Below, piece after piece: positions 29,345 through 38,945 of a stretch of DNA of 64,000 nt (its first letter is position 1; each line of letters starts with the position of its first letter). A program made the position numbers and the translations under genes. This DNA is from Desmonostoc muscorum FACHB-395. Its GTDB lineage: Bacteria; Cyanobacteriota; Cyanobacteriia; Cyanobacteriales; Nostocaceae. The stretch lies in assembly GCF_014698035.1 (NCBI RefSeq), contig NZ_JACJSF010000009.1, positions 62,001 through 126,000 of the forward strand, read 5' to 3'. The notes below the pieces were generated by a model. It did not search any database. It saw only the letters and a list, made by a program, of their open reading frames with translations, and was not told the DNA's origin.

Positions 29345-30283
29345 ATGAGCTTTAGTTTAGAGAGCTTTCAACTCGGCGATATAATTACTGGAAAAATCAT
29401 TAAGATCGAGCCTACAGGTGTTTTAGTTGATTTTTATACACACCAACTAGCTTATGTTCCACTCCTAGAGCTATCACTCAATGAGATTCAGTCCCCAGAA
29501 GAAGCTGTGCAACTTAATGAAATCCGAGAATTTCTAGTTGTAGGAAATTACGATGGCGAACACGATATTTTCTTCTCGCATTGTTCATCTGAGACACTGA
29601 AAGATAGCGATCGCTTGTACGAGGTTACATTGGATCTGGCTTCTAAAAAATGTGGTCATTCCATAAGTAGAGAAGACCTGATCGTACACACCAAAATTCG
29701 TGATGTTCACGGAAGCGGAGTATCAGCAACTATTCAGTGGTTCTTGTGTTCTCAAGAGCATCCACCAACGGTTTATTTTTCAATTCGTAAACTAGAGATG
29801 CGAAAAGTATGGGAACGGGTACGGCAATTGCAGACTGAGGACGTAACAGTATATGGAAAAATCCTTAAAAAGACTTCGAGGGGTGCATTAGTGAAAATTG
29901 AGGGTTTGCGTGGGACAGTTCTTACTTATGTTGATAAGCATAGGGAGGAATTGATAGTAGGGGAGGAATTTCCACTCAATATTATAAAAGTGAGAGAGGA
30001 CTGTAATCATGTAGTACTACTAAATCGCTCTGTTTCAATTAGACTCAGACAGTTGCAGGTTGGTCAGCTTGTTAGCGGCACTATACGGCGTATTAAAGAC
30101 TATGGTGTGTTTGTTGATATTGGAGATTTATATGCCTTGTTACCGACCTCAAAAATGTTCCATCCATCTGTTGACCATCCAAACCAATTCTTCAAAATTA
30201 ATCACCATTTAAAGGCAAATATCATCAAAATAGATCCTGAAAACGGTCAAGTTGTTCTAGAGAGTTGTGAGAGTTCGGCATAG
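29345..30283 (+). CDS. S1 RNA-binding domain protein
   Basis: The 312-residue protein contains three S1-type OB folds: residues about 10-75 (GDIITGKIIKIEPTGVLVDF), about 165-225 (VTVYGKILKKTSRGALVKIEG) and about 228-308 (GQLVSGTIRRIKDYGVFVDIGD), the last being the most canonical. It resembles a shortened ribosomal protein S1 but lacks the spacing of the true rpsA product, so a regulatory or ribosome-associated RNA-binding role is the likely reading. It has its own upstream spacer, and the next gene on the other strand is convergent. Confidence 0.85.
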   Translation: MSFSLESFQLGDIITGKIIKIEPTGVLVDFYTHQLAYVPLLELSLNEIQSPEEAVQLNEIREFLVVGNYDGEHDIFFSHCSSETLKDSDRLYEVTLDLASKKCGHSISREDLIVHTKIRDVHGSGVSATIQWFLCSQEHPPTVYFSIRKLEMRKVWERVRQLQTEDVTVYGKILKKTSRGALVKIEGLRGTVLTYVDKHREELIVGEEFPLNIIKVREDCNHVVLLNRSVSIRLRQLQVGQLVSGTIRRIKDYGVFVDIGDLYALLPTSKMFHPSVDHPNQFFKINHHLKANIIKIDPENGQVVLESCESSA

Positions 30284-30312
30284 CAGATGAGTGTCAGCTA
30301 CAGCACACAGCA

Positions 30313-30546
30313 TCAAATATCCTCTCGTGGAAAGCTAGCCCATTCTTCAGTACGGGCTACATCAATTTCCTCTGTGGAAGGTGCGTTTCCTAAATCAGCA
30401 CATAGTCCCCACAAGGATTGGCGGGGATGGATAGACAGTTTATCTGTTAACTCGCGTTCTATATCAGGAGCAATTTGTTGGATCAAACGTACTTTGTCCA
30501 CAGTTGAAAGCTGCTTTGCTAGTCTGATAACTTCTTTTAGGCTCAC
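30313..30546 (-). CDS. Small antitoxin-like protein without an adjacent toxin
   Basis: The 77-residue protein begins MSLKEVIRLAKQLSTVDKVRLIQQIAPDIERE in sequence order, a helical pattern (LxxxxQLSxxDKxxLIxxI) typical of cyanobacterial type II antitoxins that pair with PIN or RelE toxins. The C-terminus TEEWASFPREDI is typical of the same group. No toxin-like frame follows within the 30 bases to the convergent S1 gene, nor just upstream, so it is either an orphan antitoxin or the survivor of a broken pair. The assignment is from pattern only. Confidence 0.6.
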   Translation of the reverse strand: MSLKEVIRLAKQLSTVDKVRLIQQIAPDIERELTDKLSIHPRQSLWGLCADLGNAPSTEEIDVARTEEWASFPREDI

Positions 30547-30616
30547 AAATTTTCACCTGCTTCATCTGCAAAAATTTTAACAATAGCCAATAATACTGGG
30601 CTTTTTGGTGCAATCT

Positions 30617-31255
30617 TTACGCAAGTGTCTCAACCACTGTTCCCACCACACACGCTTTATTCAAATTAACGCCGCTCAAATTTACACCTTCTAACTCTGC
30701 ACAAAGTAAATTCGCTCCTGAAAAATTCGCCCCTGCCAAATTCGCCCCCCGCAAATCAGCTTCTTCGAGGTTTGCTTCACTCAACAAGGCTCCTTGCAAA
30801 TCGGCGCGACTCAAATCTGCACCTTTGAGATTTGCCCCAGTCAGGTTTGCACCGCGCAAGTCAGCACCGCGCAAATCAACGCCTTGTAAGTTGACGTTCA
30901 TCAAATTGGCACCACTCAAGAAAGCACCTACCAATGACACATCACTGAGTCTTGCTCCCATCAAGTTAGCGCCACGCAAATTACTACCCCGCAAGTCAGC
31001 ACCCGTTAAATCTGCTTGCATCAGGTTGGCTCCCATCAAATTCGCCCGCAAGTCAGTTTCTTGGAGGTTGGCTCCCATCAAATTTGCCCCCTCCAAATGT
31101 CCACCTTCGAGTTTAGAACCAGCAAAATTAGTGCCGACAAGGGTAGCACCAGCAAGATTAATCCGGCTTAAATCCAGTCGGGAGAGTTCCTCGTCTTCTA
31201 AATTTGCCCCTGGAAGTTGTTTGAGTTTTCCTAATCTAATGGCTTCAATATTCAT
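30617..31255 (-). CDS. Pentapeptide repeat protein
   Basis: After about 28 residues, nearly the whole 212-residue protein is made of A(D/N)LxG-type pentapeptides (ADLRGANLTGANLKGADL and similar), which fold as a right-handed quadrilateral beta-helix. No signal peptide or membrane segment is seen. Such proteins are abundant in cyanobacteria and mostly of unknown role. Its ATG overlaps the TGA of the upstream DICT-domain gene (ATGA), so the two are translationally coupled and probably act together. Confidence 0.92.
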   Translation of the reverse strand: MNIEAIRLGKLKQLPGANLEDEELSRLDLSRINLAGATLVGTNFAGSKLEGGHLEGANLMGANLQETDLRANLMGANLMQADLTGADLRGSNLRGANLMGARLSDVSLVGAFLSGANLMNVNLQGVDLRGADLRGANLTGANLKGADLSRADLQGALLSEANLEEADLRGANLAGANFSGANLLCAELEGVNLSGVNLNKACVVGTVVETLA

Positions 31256-32649
31256 GTAAAGTAACTACCAATCTGCTCACTTATGTTGCTGTGGCTATCC
31301 CATTGGGAATCTAGTATCCAGATGCCGGCGCTGACTTTGGGTGTCATGATGGGTAAGTCGAGTCCCTGTTGTAAACCCATAACTAATAAAGTTAGGGTAT
31401 CTACAAGTTTAGGGTCAAAGCGGTTAGATTGTTGCTGTTTGCATTCATCTAAAGCTTGAGTAAATATCTGTTCCCGGCTTTGATTTGACGATTTTAGCTC
31501 ATTAACTCGCCACTGAAAGTCTGCCAATAATGCCAAAATCCTCGACTCTAGGGGAATTTCATCTCCAGCTAAACCTGCTGGTTCCCCTGTGCCATTCCAC
31601 CACTCGCTTTGGTGAGTAATAATTTGGGCAACGGCTCGTAATCTTGGCATAGTTCGCAATACTTGTGCCCCTGGTACTAAGGGACAAGTTAAAGGACAAC
31701 TGGGAGCATCTTCTTGGTAGCGTGTGGATATACCATCTGTGAGAACGCTTTCTGCTTTTTGTAACGGATCTATGCGATGTAACAAAGCCGCCAAGCGCAA
31801 TCTTTTAATCTGCCAGGCGGGAAGATCCAAAAGCTGGCCGATCGCTTCAGCAAGAACTACTACTTCCGCAGCTGCCATTGGATTGTTCACATCTGCCATA
31901 TCCATCAGTTGCGCCATTCGCAAAAAGGCTTGGATTTCGTTAGAAACCAAGTTGCGATCTAGCGTTTGTTGGTGAGACGCTGTTGGGATGGATAAATTAT
32001 CTTGCCCAGTCTGGAGGTAATCTACTACACGGGAGACAACTGCACCTAAATTTTGGGATCTGTCCATTGACGGTACAATTTGTTGTTTGTCGGCTGTGAG
32101 TTTTTGGGCCAGTTCTGGGTTGTATTTTTTGATGTGAGCGATCGCTATTTCTGCTGTCTCTTGGACTAACTCCGGCTCAAATGTCCACAAACCATAGAAT
32201 TTCCGCTCTAAGTCTGATGTCGGTACTCCAGTGCTGCCATAATCAGCTTCCGATAATTCTTGACAAATTACCATTGCTGTGTATTTAGGCGATAAAATAA
32301 TTAAGTGCCACTCCTGTTCAACTGGATCGCCTGCATCTAATCCTACTAAGTCTACATTGGGTAGCTGGCTGGTAGGATGTTCAGCAAAGCCAGATTCAGA
32401 GGCGGCCATAATGGCAATTTGGCGGCTACGATGGGCGATGTCTGCATATCGTTTAGCTTCTTGTAGATACCATTTCCCCTGTTGAAAGGCTGTGATAACT
32501 AGGGGTGTACCGTCATCTGTTAAGATATGGTCTTCTAGAGCGTGGCACAGGGCAACTAGGGTATTTTTGTAGTAAACACCGAATCGAATTGGCCTGGTGG
32601 TATGGCGATGGGCTGTTTCTAGCTTTTGTAAGATTGAACCTTCTAACAT
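31252..32649 (-). CDS. DICT sensory domain protein with HD-like C-terminal region
   Basis: The N-terminal half (to about residue 190) matches the DICT domain found in cyanobacterial light or second-messenger signalling proteins: RPIRFGVYYKNTLVALCHALED, then EQEWHLIILSPKYTAMVICQEL and KFYGLWTFEPELV. The C-terminal half (LRLAALLHRIDPLQ, ITHQSEWWNGTGEPAGLAGDEI, ILALLADFQW) follows the HD-GYP phosphodiesterase pattern, but the catalytic HD pair is replaced (LLHRID), so it is probably inactive. I chose the ATG at 32649; a GTG at 32679 falls in a dispersed repeat. It overlaps the pentapeptide gene by four bases. Confidence 0.8.
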   Translation of the reverse strand: MLEGSILQKLETAHRHTTRPIRFGVYYKNTLVALCHALEDHILTDDGTPLVITAFQQGKWYLQEAKRYADIAHRSRQIAIMAASESGFAEHPTSQLPNVDLVGLDAGDPVEQEWHLIILSPKYTAMVICQELSEADYGSTGVPTSDLERKFYGLWTFEPELVQETAEIAIAHIKKYNPELAQKLTADKQQIVPSMDRSQNLGAVVSRVVDYLQTGQDNLSIPTASHQQTLDRNLVSNEIQAFLRMAQLMDMADVNNPMAAAEVVVLAEAIGQLLDLPAWQIKRLRLAALLHRIDPLQKAESVLTDGISTRYQEDAPSCPLTCPLVPGAQVLRTMPRLRAVAQIITHQSEWWNGTGEPAGLAGDEIPLESRILALLADFQWRVNELKSSNQSREQIFTQALDECKQQQSNRFDPKLVDTLTLLVMGLQQGLDLPIMTPKVSAGIWILDSQWDSHSNISEQIGSYFT

Positions 32650-32716
32650 GGGATTTGGTAAAAATAACCGCAGAGGCACAGAGGAAGAGAGGGGAGAAAT
32701 TCAGAATTCGTGTTTT

Positions 32717-34291
32717 CTAGGATATACCCGCTAACTGTTTTTCTTTCGTTTCTATTGGTGCGGAAAGTGCTGCTTCTAAGTCGGCACAACCCAGTTTTTC
32801 TTCTAAGATTTTCATGACTTCGCGTCCGAAATCGTTAGGATTTTGTTGCCAAGCTTGTAAGCAGACTTCGCCGAAGAATGAACCAAGGGGTTCGGGATTC
32901 CAAAGGAGTTTTTTGGCTGTCCACGGCATCAAACTCATTGGATCGTACCCTGGCTTGAGGATGCCTTCTTTGAAAGCATATTCTTCCAAATGGGTATGGG
33001 GTTGTAGTCCAATAAAGAAGATAGCAGGTTCAACTTTATCAGCACCGAAAATCCTTTCTAGTTCGCGGTGGTAAGCAATGGTTTGGCGGATGGTTTCGGG
33101 ACGTTCGTCAATGACGTTAAAGGAGTAGTTGACGGAAACTAAATCGTTAAAACCAGCTGCTTTTAAGTCACGGCAGTTTTGCAAGACGGTTCGTAAGTTA
33201 TACCCCATCCGCATTTTCCGCACGAGTTCTTGAGAACCACTGGTAATCCCGATTTCAAAGTAATTCATCCCGGTTTTTGCCATCAAGTCGCACAATTCGG
33301 GTGTCAAATTGTCGGCTCTGATATATGCTGCCCAGTGGATATCTGTCATACCAGAATCGACGATTTTTTGCAAGAGTTCTATGGCATCGTCGATAAATTT
33401 TCGTGCGGGGATGAATTGGGCATCGGTAAACCAAAAGTTGCGAATGCCGCGATCGTATAATTGGCGCATCTCAGCAACTACTTCATCTGCTGGGTTGATG
33501 CGTACTTGTTTGCCTTCGACAACCGTATAGACGCAATAACAACAGTTGTGGGGACAACCACGCTTAGTTTGTACACCTATATAAAAGTCTTCTTCTTGCA
33601 GGTAAAAGTTAAATTCCGGCCAGATGGTTTCGATATAGTCGTAGTTACAAGCTGTTTTTTCTAGTGGGGTGGGTTGTTCGTGAATCAGCCGTTTTCGTGG
33701 TTGGGTTTCTCCCGCAACGTAACAGCGTTCATCTCGAAAATCTTTGCCACTTAAAAGTTTTTCCAGCAGGGTTTCGCCTTCACCCACAGAAATAATTGTC
33801 CCTTGGGGTAAGCTTTTACCCAATTGTTCGTAAAATACGCTAACTGCACCACCACCGACAACGACACGGGCATTAGAATTATATTTTTGGGCACGCTTTA
33901 AACCGCGTTTGATTAAGCCCTGGTTTCGCCATAACTCTACATAGTAAGCGATGAAGATTCGTAAACCGCCCAATCCGCCACGTAGTTTTAATAGAGGATT
34001 CTTCGCGTAGTAAAATTCAAAGGCGTTTTGCAGTGGGTTGCCACCACGTCCGCCAACTGGGGCATAAATTTGAATATCCCGCCAAGAAAATACTAGCAGT
34101 GTCGGTTTAAATTCATCGATACAGCGATCCAAAGCAGAATTGTAGTCTAAAGGTGGCACCGTTCCTAAATCGAAGATGCGCTGTGCAATATTAGGAAACT
34201 GCTTATGGACATGATCGCTCAAGTAGACAACCCCAATAGGAAAGATGGGGTTACAAGGAAGGCGAACGTAAAGAATTCGATTTTCCATCAT
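32717..34291 (-). CDS. B12-binding domain radical SAM protein
   Basis: This protein of about 524 residues has an N-terminal cobalamin-binding-type region (LPCNPIFPIGVVYLSDHVHK, then GGGAVSVFYEQLG) and a radical SAM core with the 4Fe-4S cysteines in KRGCPHNCCYCVYT. The C-terminal region contains PWTAKKLLWNPEPLGSFFG. From memory the architecture matches a family annotated in cyanobacteria as a photosystem II high-light acclimation radical SAM protein, but I could not verify this. The start is uncertain: ATGs at 34342, 34309, 34291 and 34288 are in frame, and 34291 places the conserved ILYVRLPCNP near the N-terminus as in relatives. Confidence 0.8.
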   Translation of the reverse strand: MMENRILYVRLPCNPIFPIGVVYLSDHVHKQFPNIAQRIFDLGTVPPLDYNSALDRCIDEFKPTLLVFSWRDIQIYAPVGGRGGNPLQNAFEFYYAKNPLLKLRGGLGGLRIFIAYYVELWRNQGLIKRGLKRAQKYNSNARVVVGGGAVSVFYEQLGKSLPQGTIISVGEGETLLEKLLSGKDFRDERCYVAGETQPRKRLIHEQPTPLEKTACNYDYIETIWPEFNFYLQEEDFYIGVQTKRGCPHNCCYCVYTVVEGKQVRINPADEVVAEMRQLYDRGIRNFWFTDAQFIPARKFIDDAIELLQKIVDSGMTDIHWAAYIRADNLTPELCDLMAKTGMNYFEIGITSGSQELVRKMRMGYNLRTVLQNCRDLKAAGFNDLVSVNYSFNVIDERPETIRQTIAYHRELERIFGADKVEPAIFFIGLQPHTHLEEYAFKEGILKPGYDPMSLMPWTAKKLLWNPEPLGSFFGEVCLQAWQQNPNDFGREVMKILEEKLGCADLEAALSAPIETKEKQLAGIS

Positions 34292-34342
34292 TTGTGTTTT
34301 GACTTCCATCTTGCCAATCTTTGGAGAAAGCGAGAAAAACAT

Positions 34343-34884
34343 CCAGTTTTAAAGTATGTGCTTGTTTTATTAGGTTTTAATTATCACAATCGCCCTTGAC
34401 ATTTCACTTCATTGCTGGTAGTGAGAAAACTAATATTAGCAATTGCAGGAAACGCTAAAACTGCTATGCATAAAACATACATAGAATTTATAGATAGGCT
34501 TTATGAAGATATTTTTCATATAGCTTTACCATAACATTGAGTTTATTCATTAAGCGATGATCCCAGCCTATTAATCCTGGGATAGATGAAACGGCAAAAC
34601 TCCCTTACTCGCTAGGCGAAAAGCAAGGGGATCGTCGTCTTATCTGCTCTAAGAGAATTAAAGCTTTGATACCAGGATAAAAATCTTAAAAACTTTTGTG
34701 TATAGTGTATAATTCCGAAAAAGCTACAAATAATTACAAAATTTTTATAACTAAAAATATATCTTTAGGAAGAAATAATCTCCAAAGATACAGTTGGTAT
34801 TCACAGTTACAGCAACTGGGGATCAGTGAGTGCTAGGCTTGCCTCGTGTAATGTAAAATTGTGGCGTAAAGCTCCTCAGCAGTT
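34343..34884. other. Intergenic region upstream of the DUF1830 gene
   Basis: This 540-base region between divergent genes has no convincing frame. It contains GC-richer patches around 34560-34680 but no clear tRNA or hairpin terminator. It presumably holds promoters for both neighbours. Confidence 0.4.
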
Positions 34885-35265
34885 ATGGCTCAAATATTAG
34901 ATCCTCTACCACCAGAGCAATCGGGAAAAATTCTCTGCTGCTACATTAATGCCACGAGCAAAATACAGGTGGCTCGCATCTGCAATATTCCCAACTGGTA
35001 CTTTGAAAGGGTTGTTTTCCCTGGACAACGTTTAGTTTTTGAAGCTCCACGAAAAGGTCAATTGGAGATTCATACAGGGATGATGGCAAGTGCAATTTTA
35101 TCCGATAAGATTCCGTGCGATCGCCTGATGCTCGAAGAAACCAGTACTCATGAGTTTGATACAGACTCATTATCTGGAAAAGACCCTATTAATACCAAAT
35201 CATTGGTGCAGCAAATTAATACAAACACTGGAGATAGTATAAAACCCTTACAAGTCGCTCTTTAG
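34885..35265 (+). CDS. DUF1830 domain protein
   Basis: A 126-residue soluble protein with the DUF1830 core at residues about 15-85: GKILCCYINATSKIQVARIC, NIPNWYFERVVFPGQRLVFEAP, then LEIHTGMMASAILSDKIPCDRL. The family is cyanobacterial and of unknown role. The C-terminal 40 residues are polar and probably disordered. It is monocistronic, with a 160-base spacer before the next gene. The start ATG is clear because the domain begins soon after it. Confidence 0.85.
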   Translation: MAQILDPLPPEQSGKILCCYINATSKIQVARICNIPNWYFERVVFPGQRLVFEAPRKGQLEIHTGMMASAILSDKIPCDRLMLEETSTHEFDTDSLSGKDPINTKSLVQQINTNTGDSIKPLQVAL

Positions 35266-35424
35266 CAGCTGTTAATTAAAAAAAAACAATTTGACTCAAT
35301 TTTAGGGTTGCTGAATTCGGTAGCCCTTTTTATATTGGGCATGGGACAAGGAAAAAGACTTGTTGCAATTTCTCACCTGATCTCCTGATCTCCCCACTGC
35401 CCACTCTCATCTACAATCATTCTT

Positions 35425-35886
35425 ATGAATCTGCCTTCATTTCTTTGGTTGTGGAAAATAGCGGCCTGGTCGATGGGTTTGTCCCTGCTGGCATATCTGA
35501 TGTTAGCAATCACCGGCGTTTTAATGTTTCGAGCGAGAACTTCGCAGCAATTTCCTTTTATTACGCCATTTATGGGCGGAAATAAAGGGGTGCGATCGCT
35601 CCACTATACAATGGGCATCAGCATGGTAAGCTTAGTGCTACTATTGCTGGCGATCGGCATTGTTGGCACTTTAGGGCACTTTGGTTCTTTAGGTCACTCG
35701 TCACACTTAGTTGCGGGATTAATAGTCGTAGCATTAGTTTTACTGTCTGCTTTCAGTGCCACGCAAATTAGTGCCAGACGGTCTTGGGCTAGACCCTTAC
35801 ACATCGGCGTAAATATTATTCTGTTTATAGGATTTGCCTGGGTATCCCTTACTGGCTGGATTGTAGTGCAAAAGTATTTACCTTAA
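35425..35886 (+). CDS. DUF4079 family membrane protein
   Basis: A 153-residue integral membrane protein with four hydrophobic segments at about residues 8-30, 60-80, 90-112 and 125-147. It fits DUF4079, whose histidines (HYTMGISM, GHFGSLGHSSHLVAG and LHIGVNIIL) recall cytochrome b561-like electron-transfer proteins, although haem binding is not established. It is followed after 187 bases by another small membrane protein on the same strand. No partner suggests a pathway. Confidence 0.75.
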   Translation: MNLPSFLWLWKIAAWSMGLSLLAYLMLAITGVLMFRARTSQQFPFITPFMGGNKGVRSLHYTMGISMVSLVLLLLAIGIVGTLGHFGSLGHSSHLVAGLIVVALVLLSAFSATQISARRSWARPLHIGVNIILFIGFAWVSLTGWIVVQKYLP

Positions 35887-36073
35887 AGAACTTAGTAATT
35901 ACGAATTACGAACTTGTACTGAGCGTAGCCGTAAAGCCTGCGGCATAGCTACGCCTAGGGCGCAGCCTCTCGTAGAGAAGTATTACGAATTATTAAAGTG
36001 GTATACCTTATTTCAACAGTCCAGCTAAGACATAGACCTACCCTACAATGAAGAAAAGCATTGTAATTAAGCC

Positions 36074-36640
36074 GTGACAGCAAACTCAGCCAATATCTCA
36101 GTTTCTATTTTTCGTCTGTCTCCTTTAATTCGGATAACGCTGCTGAGTCTATACATAGCACTCACAGTCCCATTACCCTTTTTATCGCAGGTAACAGCCG
36201 CACCCGTACCGCCAGAATTTTTGTGGATAGGGATTAGCATCGGTTTAGTTGCCTTGTACGCTGTATTGACTGAACAAGTAATGGTAGATGACCAGGGAAT
36301 TCAGGTTACTTACCCCGCCTGGGTGCCTCGATTTTTTCGTAAAGGCTGGTTTTTACCTTGGTCAGAGGTCAAAGAGTTAAAACCCCGCACCACTGGTCAA
36401 GGAGGGCTAGTTTATTACTTCCTCAGCCAGGATGGGAAAGCTTATTTACTACCAATGCGTGTAGCTGGATTTGCCCGTTTTGTGCAAATTGTCCAAGCAA
36501 AGACAGGCATTGATACTACAGATGTTCGCCCTTTAGCACAGCCGCGGATGTACCTGATTTTACTAGGATTCACGCTGCTGTTACTATTAGTCGATGGCTG
36601 GGCGATCGCTACAGCTTTAACTACTGCACAATTAACTTAA
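36074..36640 (+). CDS. Cyanobacteria-type membrane protein of unknown function
   Basis: The 188-residue protein begins with GTG. Hydrophobic segments lie at about residues 17-40, 47-65 and 165-185. Between the second and third is a soluble domain with DDQGIQVTYPAWVPRF, GWFLPWSEVKELKPRTTG and KAYLLPMRVAGFARFVQ, a pattern like the PH-type domains of small membrane proteins. I do not recognise a named family. A TTG-started ABC ATPase gene follows after 104 bases of pyrimidine-rich repeat, and a functional connection is not evident. Confidence 0.7.
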   Translation: MTANSANISVSIFRLSPLIRITLLSLYIALTVPLPFLSQVTAAPVPPEFLWIGISIGLVALYAVLTEQVMVDDQGIQVTYPAWVPRFFRKGWFLPWSEVKELKPRTTGQGGLVYYFLSQDGKAYLLPMRVAGFARFVQIVQAKTGIDTTDVRPLAQPRMYLILLGFTLLLLLVDGWAIATALTTAQLT

Positions 36641-36744
36641 AATTGGCATAGGGCATTGGGCATGGCTCAAGATATCAATCAATAGTTCTTCTTCCCCTGC
36701 TTCACCATCTCCCTACTCCCTACTCCCCTATCTCCCCACTCCCC

Positions 36745-37512
36745 TTGAATAAGGTAACACTCAGGCTAGAGCAAGTTAATCTGTTTACAAAGCTGAAAAC
36801 CCAACTTCCAGGCAATCAGCAAGGGTATCCCATATTGCGAGATATTGACTTGGAAGTATTTCAGGGCGAACGTATTGCCATTGTAGGGTCAGTAGGCGCT
36901 GGTAAAACTTCGTTATTACGCCTCATCAACCGCCTAATTGAACCCACTAGTGGCAAAATCTATCTAGAAAATCAAGAATATCGCCAAATTCCTGTCATCC
37001 AGCTACGCCAGATGGTTGTACTTGTATTGCAAGAGTCAAAGCTGTTAGGGATGACAGTTCAGCAAACCTTGGCTTATCCTTTAGTTTTGCGTGGTTTGCC
37101 CAAACAGACAATTCAGCAACAAGTCAGTTATTGGACAGAACAACTGCACATTCCCAATGAATGGTTAGGGCGAACTGAGGTACAACTTTCTGCTGGACAA
37201 CGACAACTAGTAGCGATCGCTCGTGCCTTACTCATCCAGCCTAAAATATTATTATTAGACGAGCCAACCTCTGCCCTTGATGCTGGTACAGCTTCCCATC
37301 TCATGCAAGTCTTAAACCAGTTGAGTCAAACTCATCAAACCACGATTCTGATGGTAAATCACCAACTGGAACTTGCCCAAATGTTTTGTACTCGATTATT
37401 ACACCTAAAACAAGGTCATTTATCCACAAATCAAACAGTCTCTGAGATAGACTGGCTTGAATTACGAGAAAGCTTAATTCAAGCAGAAGCTCAAGACGAT
37501 TTTGGATTTTAG
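36745..37512 (+). CDS. ABC transporter ATP-binding protein
   Basis: A single nucleotide-binding domain of 255 residues: Walker A GSVGAGKTSLLR, Q-loop VLQESKLLG, signature LSAGQRQLVAIARALL, Walker B ILLLDEPTSALD and the switch His in MVNHQLELA. By size and signature it is close to the FetA/YbbL or phosphate-type importers' ATPases. No permease or binding protein is adjacent, so the substrate is unknown. The start is the TTG at 36745, the only suitable one before the conserved region, directly after a CTCCCTACTCCC-type repeat. The last codons run into a TTTGGATTTTAG repeat. Confidence 0.88.
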   Translation: MNKVTLRLEQVNLFTKLKTQLPGNQQGYPILRDIDLEVFQGERIAIVGSVGAGKTSLLRLINRLIEPTSGKIYLENQEYRQIPVIQLRQMVVLVLQESKLLGMTVQQTLAYPLVLRGLPKQTIQQQVSYWTEQLHIPNEWLGRTEVQLSAGQRQLVAIARALLIQPKILLLDEPTSALDAGTASHLMQVLNQLSQTHQTTILMVNHQLELAQMFCTRLLHLKQGHLSTNQTVSEIDWLELRESLIQAEAQDDFGF

Positions 37513-37563
37513 ATTTTGAATTGGTTAGGAGACAGGAGTTAAGAGTCGTTATCTTACTTTCTC

Positions 37564-37594
37564 AATTCCCAATTCCCAATGCCCAATTCCCCAT
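37564..37594. repeat. STRR block (TTCCCAA heptamers)
   Basis: Several degenerate TTCCCAA/TGCCCAA units lie between the convergent ABC ATPase and response regulator genes. They are the same family as the arrays at 9712-9757 and 52317-52458. Confidence 0.65.
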
Positions 37595-38367
37595 CACACT
37601 TGACTACTAGTAAGTGTTGAACGTTGATTATTAAATCTCTCTCTAGCTAACTTTGTTGTTTGTGATTGTGAAATATTGGTATTCAAAATTTCCATGTTAA
37701 AACGGTATCCTACATTGCGGATAGTTTGAATCAAGTTTGGTTGGCGAGGATCAAGTTCAACCTTTTTCCGCAGCGATAAAACGTGAGTATCAATAGTACG
37801 AGGGTTATCGATAGCGTCAGGCCAAGCACGACGCAGCAATTCTGACCTACTCAGAGGTACTCCTCCAGCTTGTGCCAAAACGTACAACAAACTGAATTCT
37901 TGGGGCGTTAAGTCGATAAACTCTCCCTGGAATCGGACACGGCGCTGGACTAAATCTATTTGCAAAGTGCCATAATCCAAATAAGCTGGTGCAGTAGGTG
38001 TGCGTTTCCGGCGAATCAGTGCCTCTACCCGTGCCAAAAACTCTTGCATCCCAAAAGGTTTACTCAGGTAATCATCTGCACCCGCCTTTAAACCTGCGAC
38101 GATATCACCTTCACTATTACGAGCAGATAGCATTAAGATTAGAGGCTGCTGCTGACGATGCAACCAACGACAAAACTCAATGCCATCACCATCAGGCAGG
38201 TCTGCATCCAATACTACCAGTGTTGGTTGATGGCTTAAAAAGACTTCCCTTGCTTGATAAATACTGGCAGCTTGATGCACACGGTATTCCAGCTGTTGCA
38301 AGTGCCAACCCAACAACGACCTCAGATGGGGATTCCCCTCAATGATTTCTATACAAACCGAACCCAC
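37594..38367 (-). CDS. OmpR/PhoB-type response regulator
   Basis: The 257-residue protein has a receiver domain with the phospho-acceptor Asp in VVLDADLPDGDG, the conserved Ser in LILMLSARNSEG and the Lys in ADDYLSKPFG. A winged-helix DNA-binding domain of the OmpR kind follows (LTPQEFSLLYVLAQ, then NPRTIDTHVLSLRKKVELDP and IQTIRNVGYRF). The start is GTG at 38367. No histidine kinase gene is adjacent, so it is an orphan regulator. Which cyanobacterial subfamily it belongs to (NblR or others) cannot be decided here. Confidence 0.9.
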   Translation of the reverse strand: MGSVCIEIIEGNPHLRSLLGWHLQQLEYRVHQAASIYQAREVFLSHQPTLVVLDADLPDGDGIEFCRWLHRQQQPLILMLSARNSEGDIVAGLKAGADDYLSKPFGMQEFLARVEALIRRKRTPTAPAYLDYGTLQIDLVQRRVRFQGEFIDLTPQEFSLLYVLAQAGGVPLSRSELLRRAWPDAIDNPRTIDTHVLSLRKKVELDPRQPNLIQTIRNVGYRFNMEILNTNISQSQTTKLARERFNNQRSTLTSSQV

Positions 38368-38945
38368 GGCGGCAAGACCCCTTAGCGTCTGATGACTTTC
38401 AAAGTAACAAGCCCATCTCTAAGGTTTTGTAGCCTTTGTTACTTCAACTGCTATTAGCTTTACATTTCCTCATAAAAAACGTGGCAATATCTTTAATTTA
38501 TGCCTTGCCGATAGGGGATTAGAAATATTATTAAATTTTTATTAAATTTCTCAGCAGTGTTGTTAGACGTATCAAAAATTCTTGTAGCTTAACATTCTGC
38601 TTTTAATGGGTGTAATGTGGGAATATCTATAACCAATCAGCTAAACGTTAATACAACAGCTTTTCAACCTGATGGTAAAAGTAGATTTATCCGCAAAATT
38701 ACTGCCCTCATCCAGGAATATAACACCAATACAATTGGGTCATTGAATATGAAAATCAGACAAATAACTGAGCAGATAACTAGAATCGATGTTTTCTGGA
38801 ATAGGATTAAAGTAGCTTGTAGCTGCTAGGGGTAGTACCCAAAGTAGATGTGTTGACTTTGAATTAATGCCAAAGTGAAATTACACTTCACATTTGAGCG
38901 TGAATCATTTACAATTCTCATTCCAAAGAGATTAATACAGCAGTT
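38368..38945. other. Intergenic region between response regulator and small gene
   Basis: Nothing in this 578-base divergent spacer has the composition of a gene; frames here are short and AT-rich. It should contain the promoters of both neighbours. No terminator or RNA structure stands out. Confidence 0.4.

Noticed and set aside
30825-31259. A Lys/Pro/Ala-rich plus-strand frame of 144 codons
   Set aside because: It is the antisense reading of the pentapeptide repeats.
38617-38829. A 70-codon frame between the response regulator and the DUF6761-like gene
   Set aside because: No family, no ribosome site, and it sits in a low-complexity AT-rich spacer.
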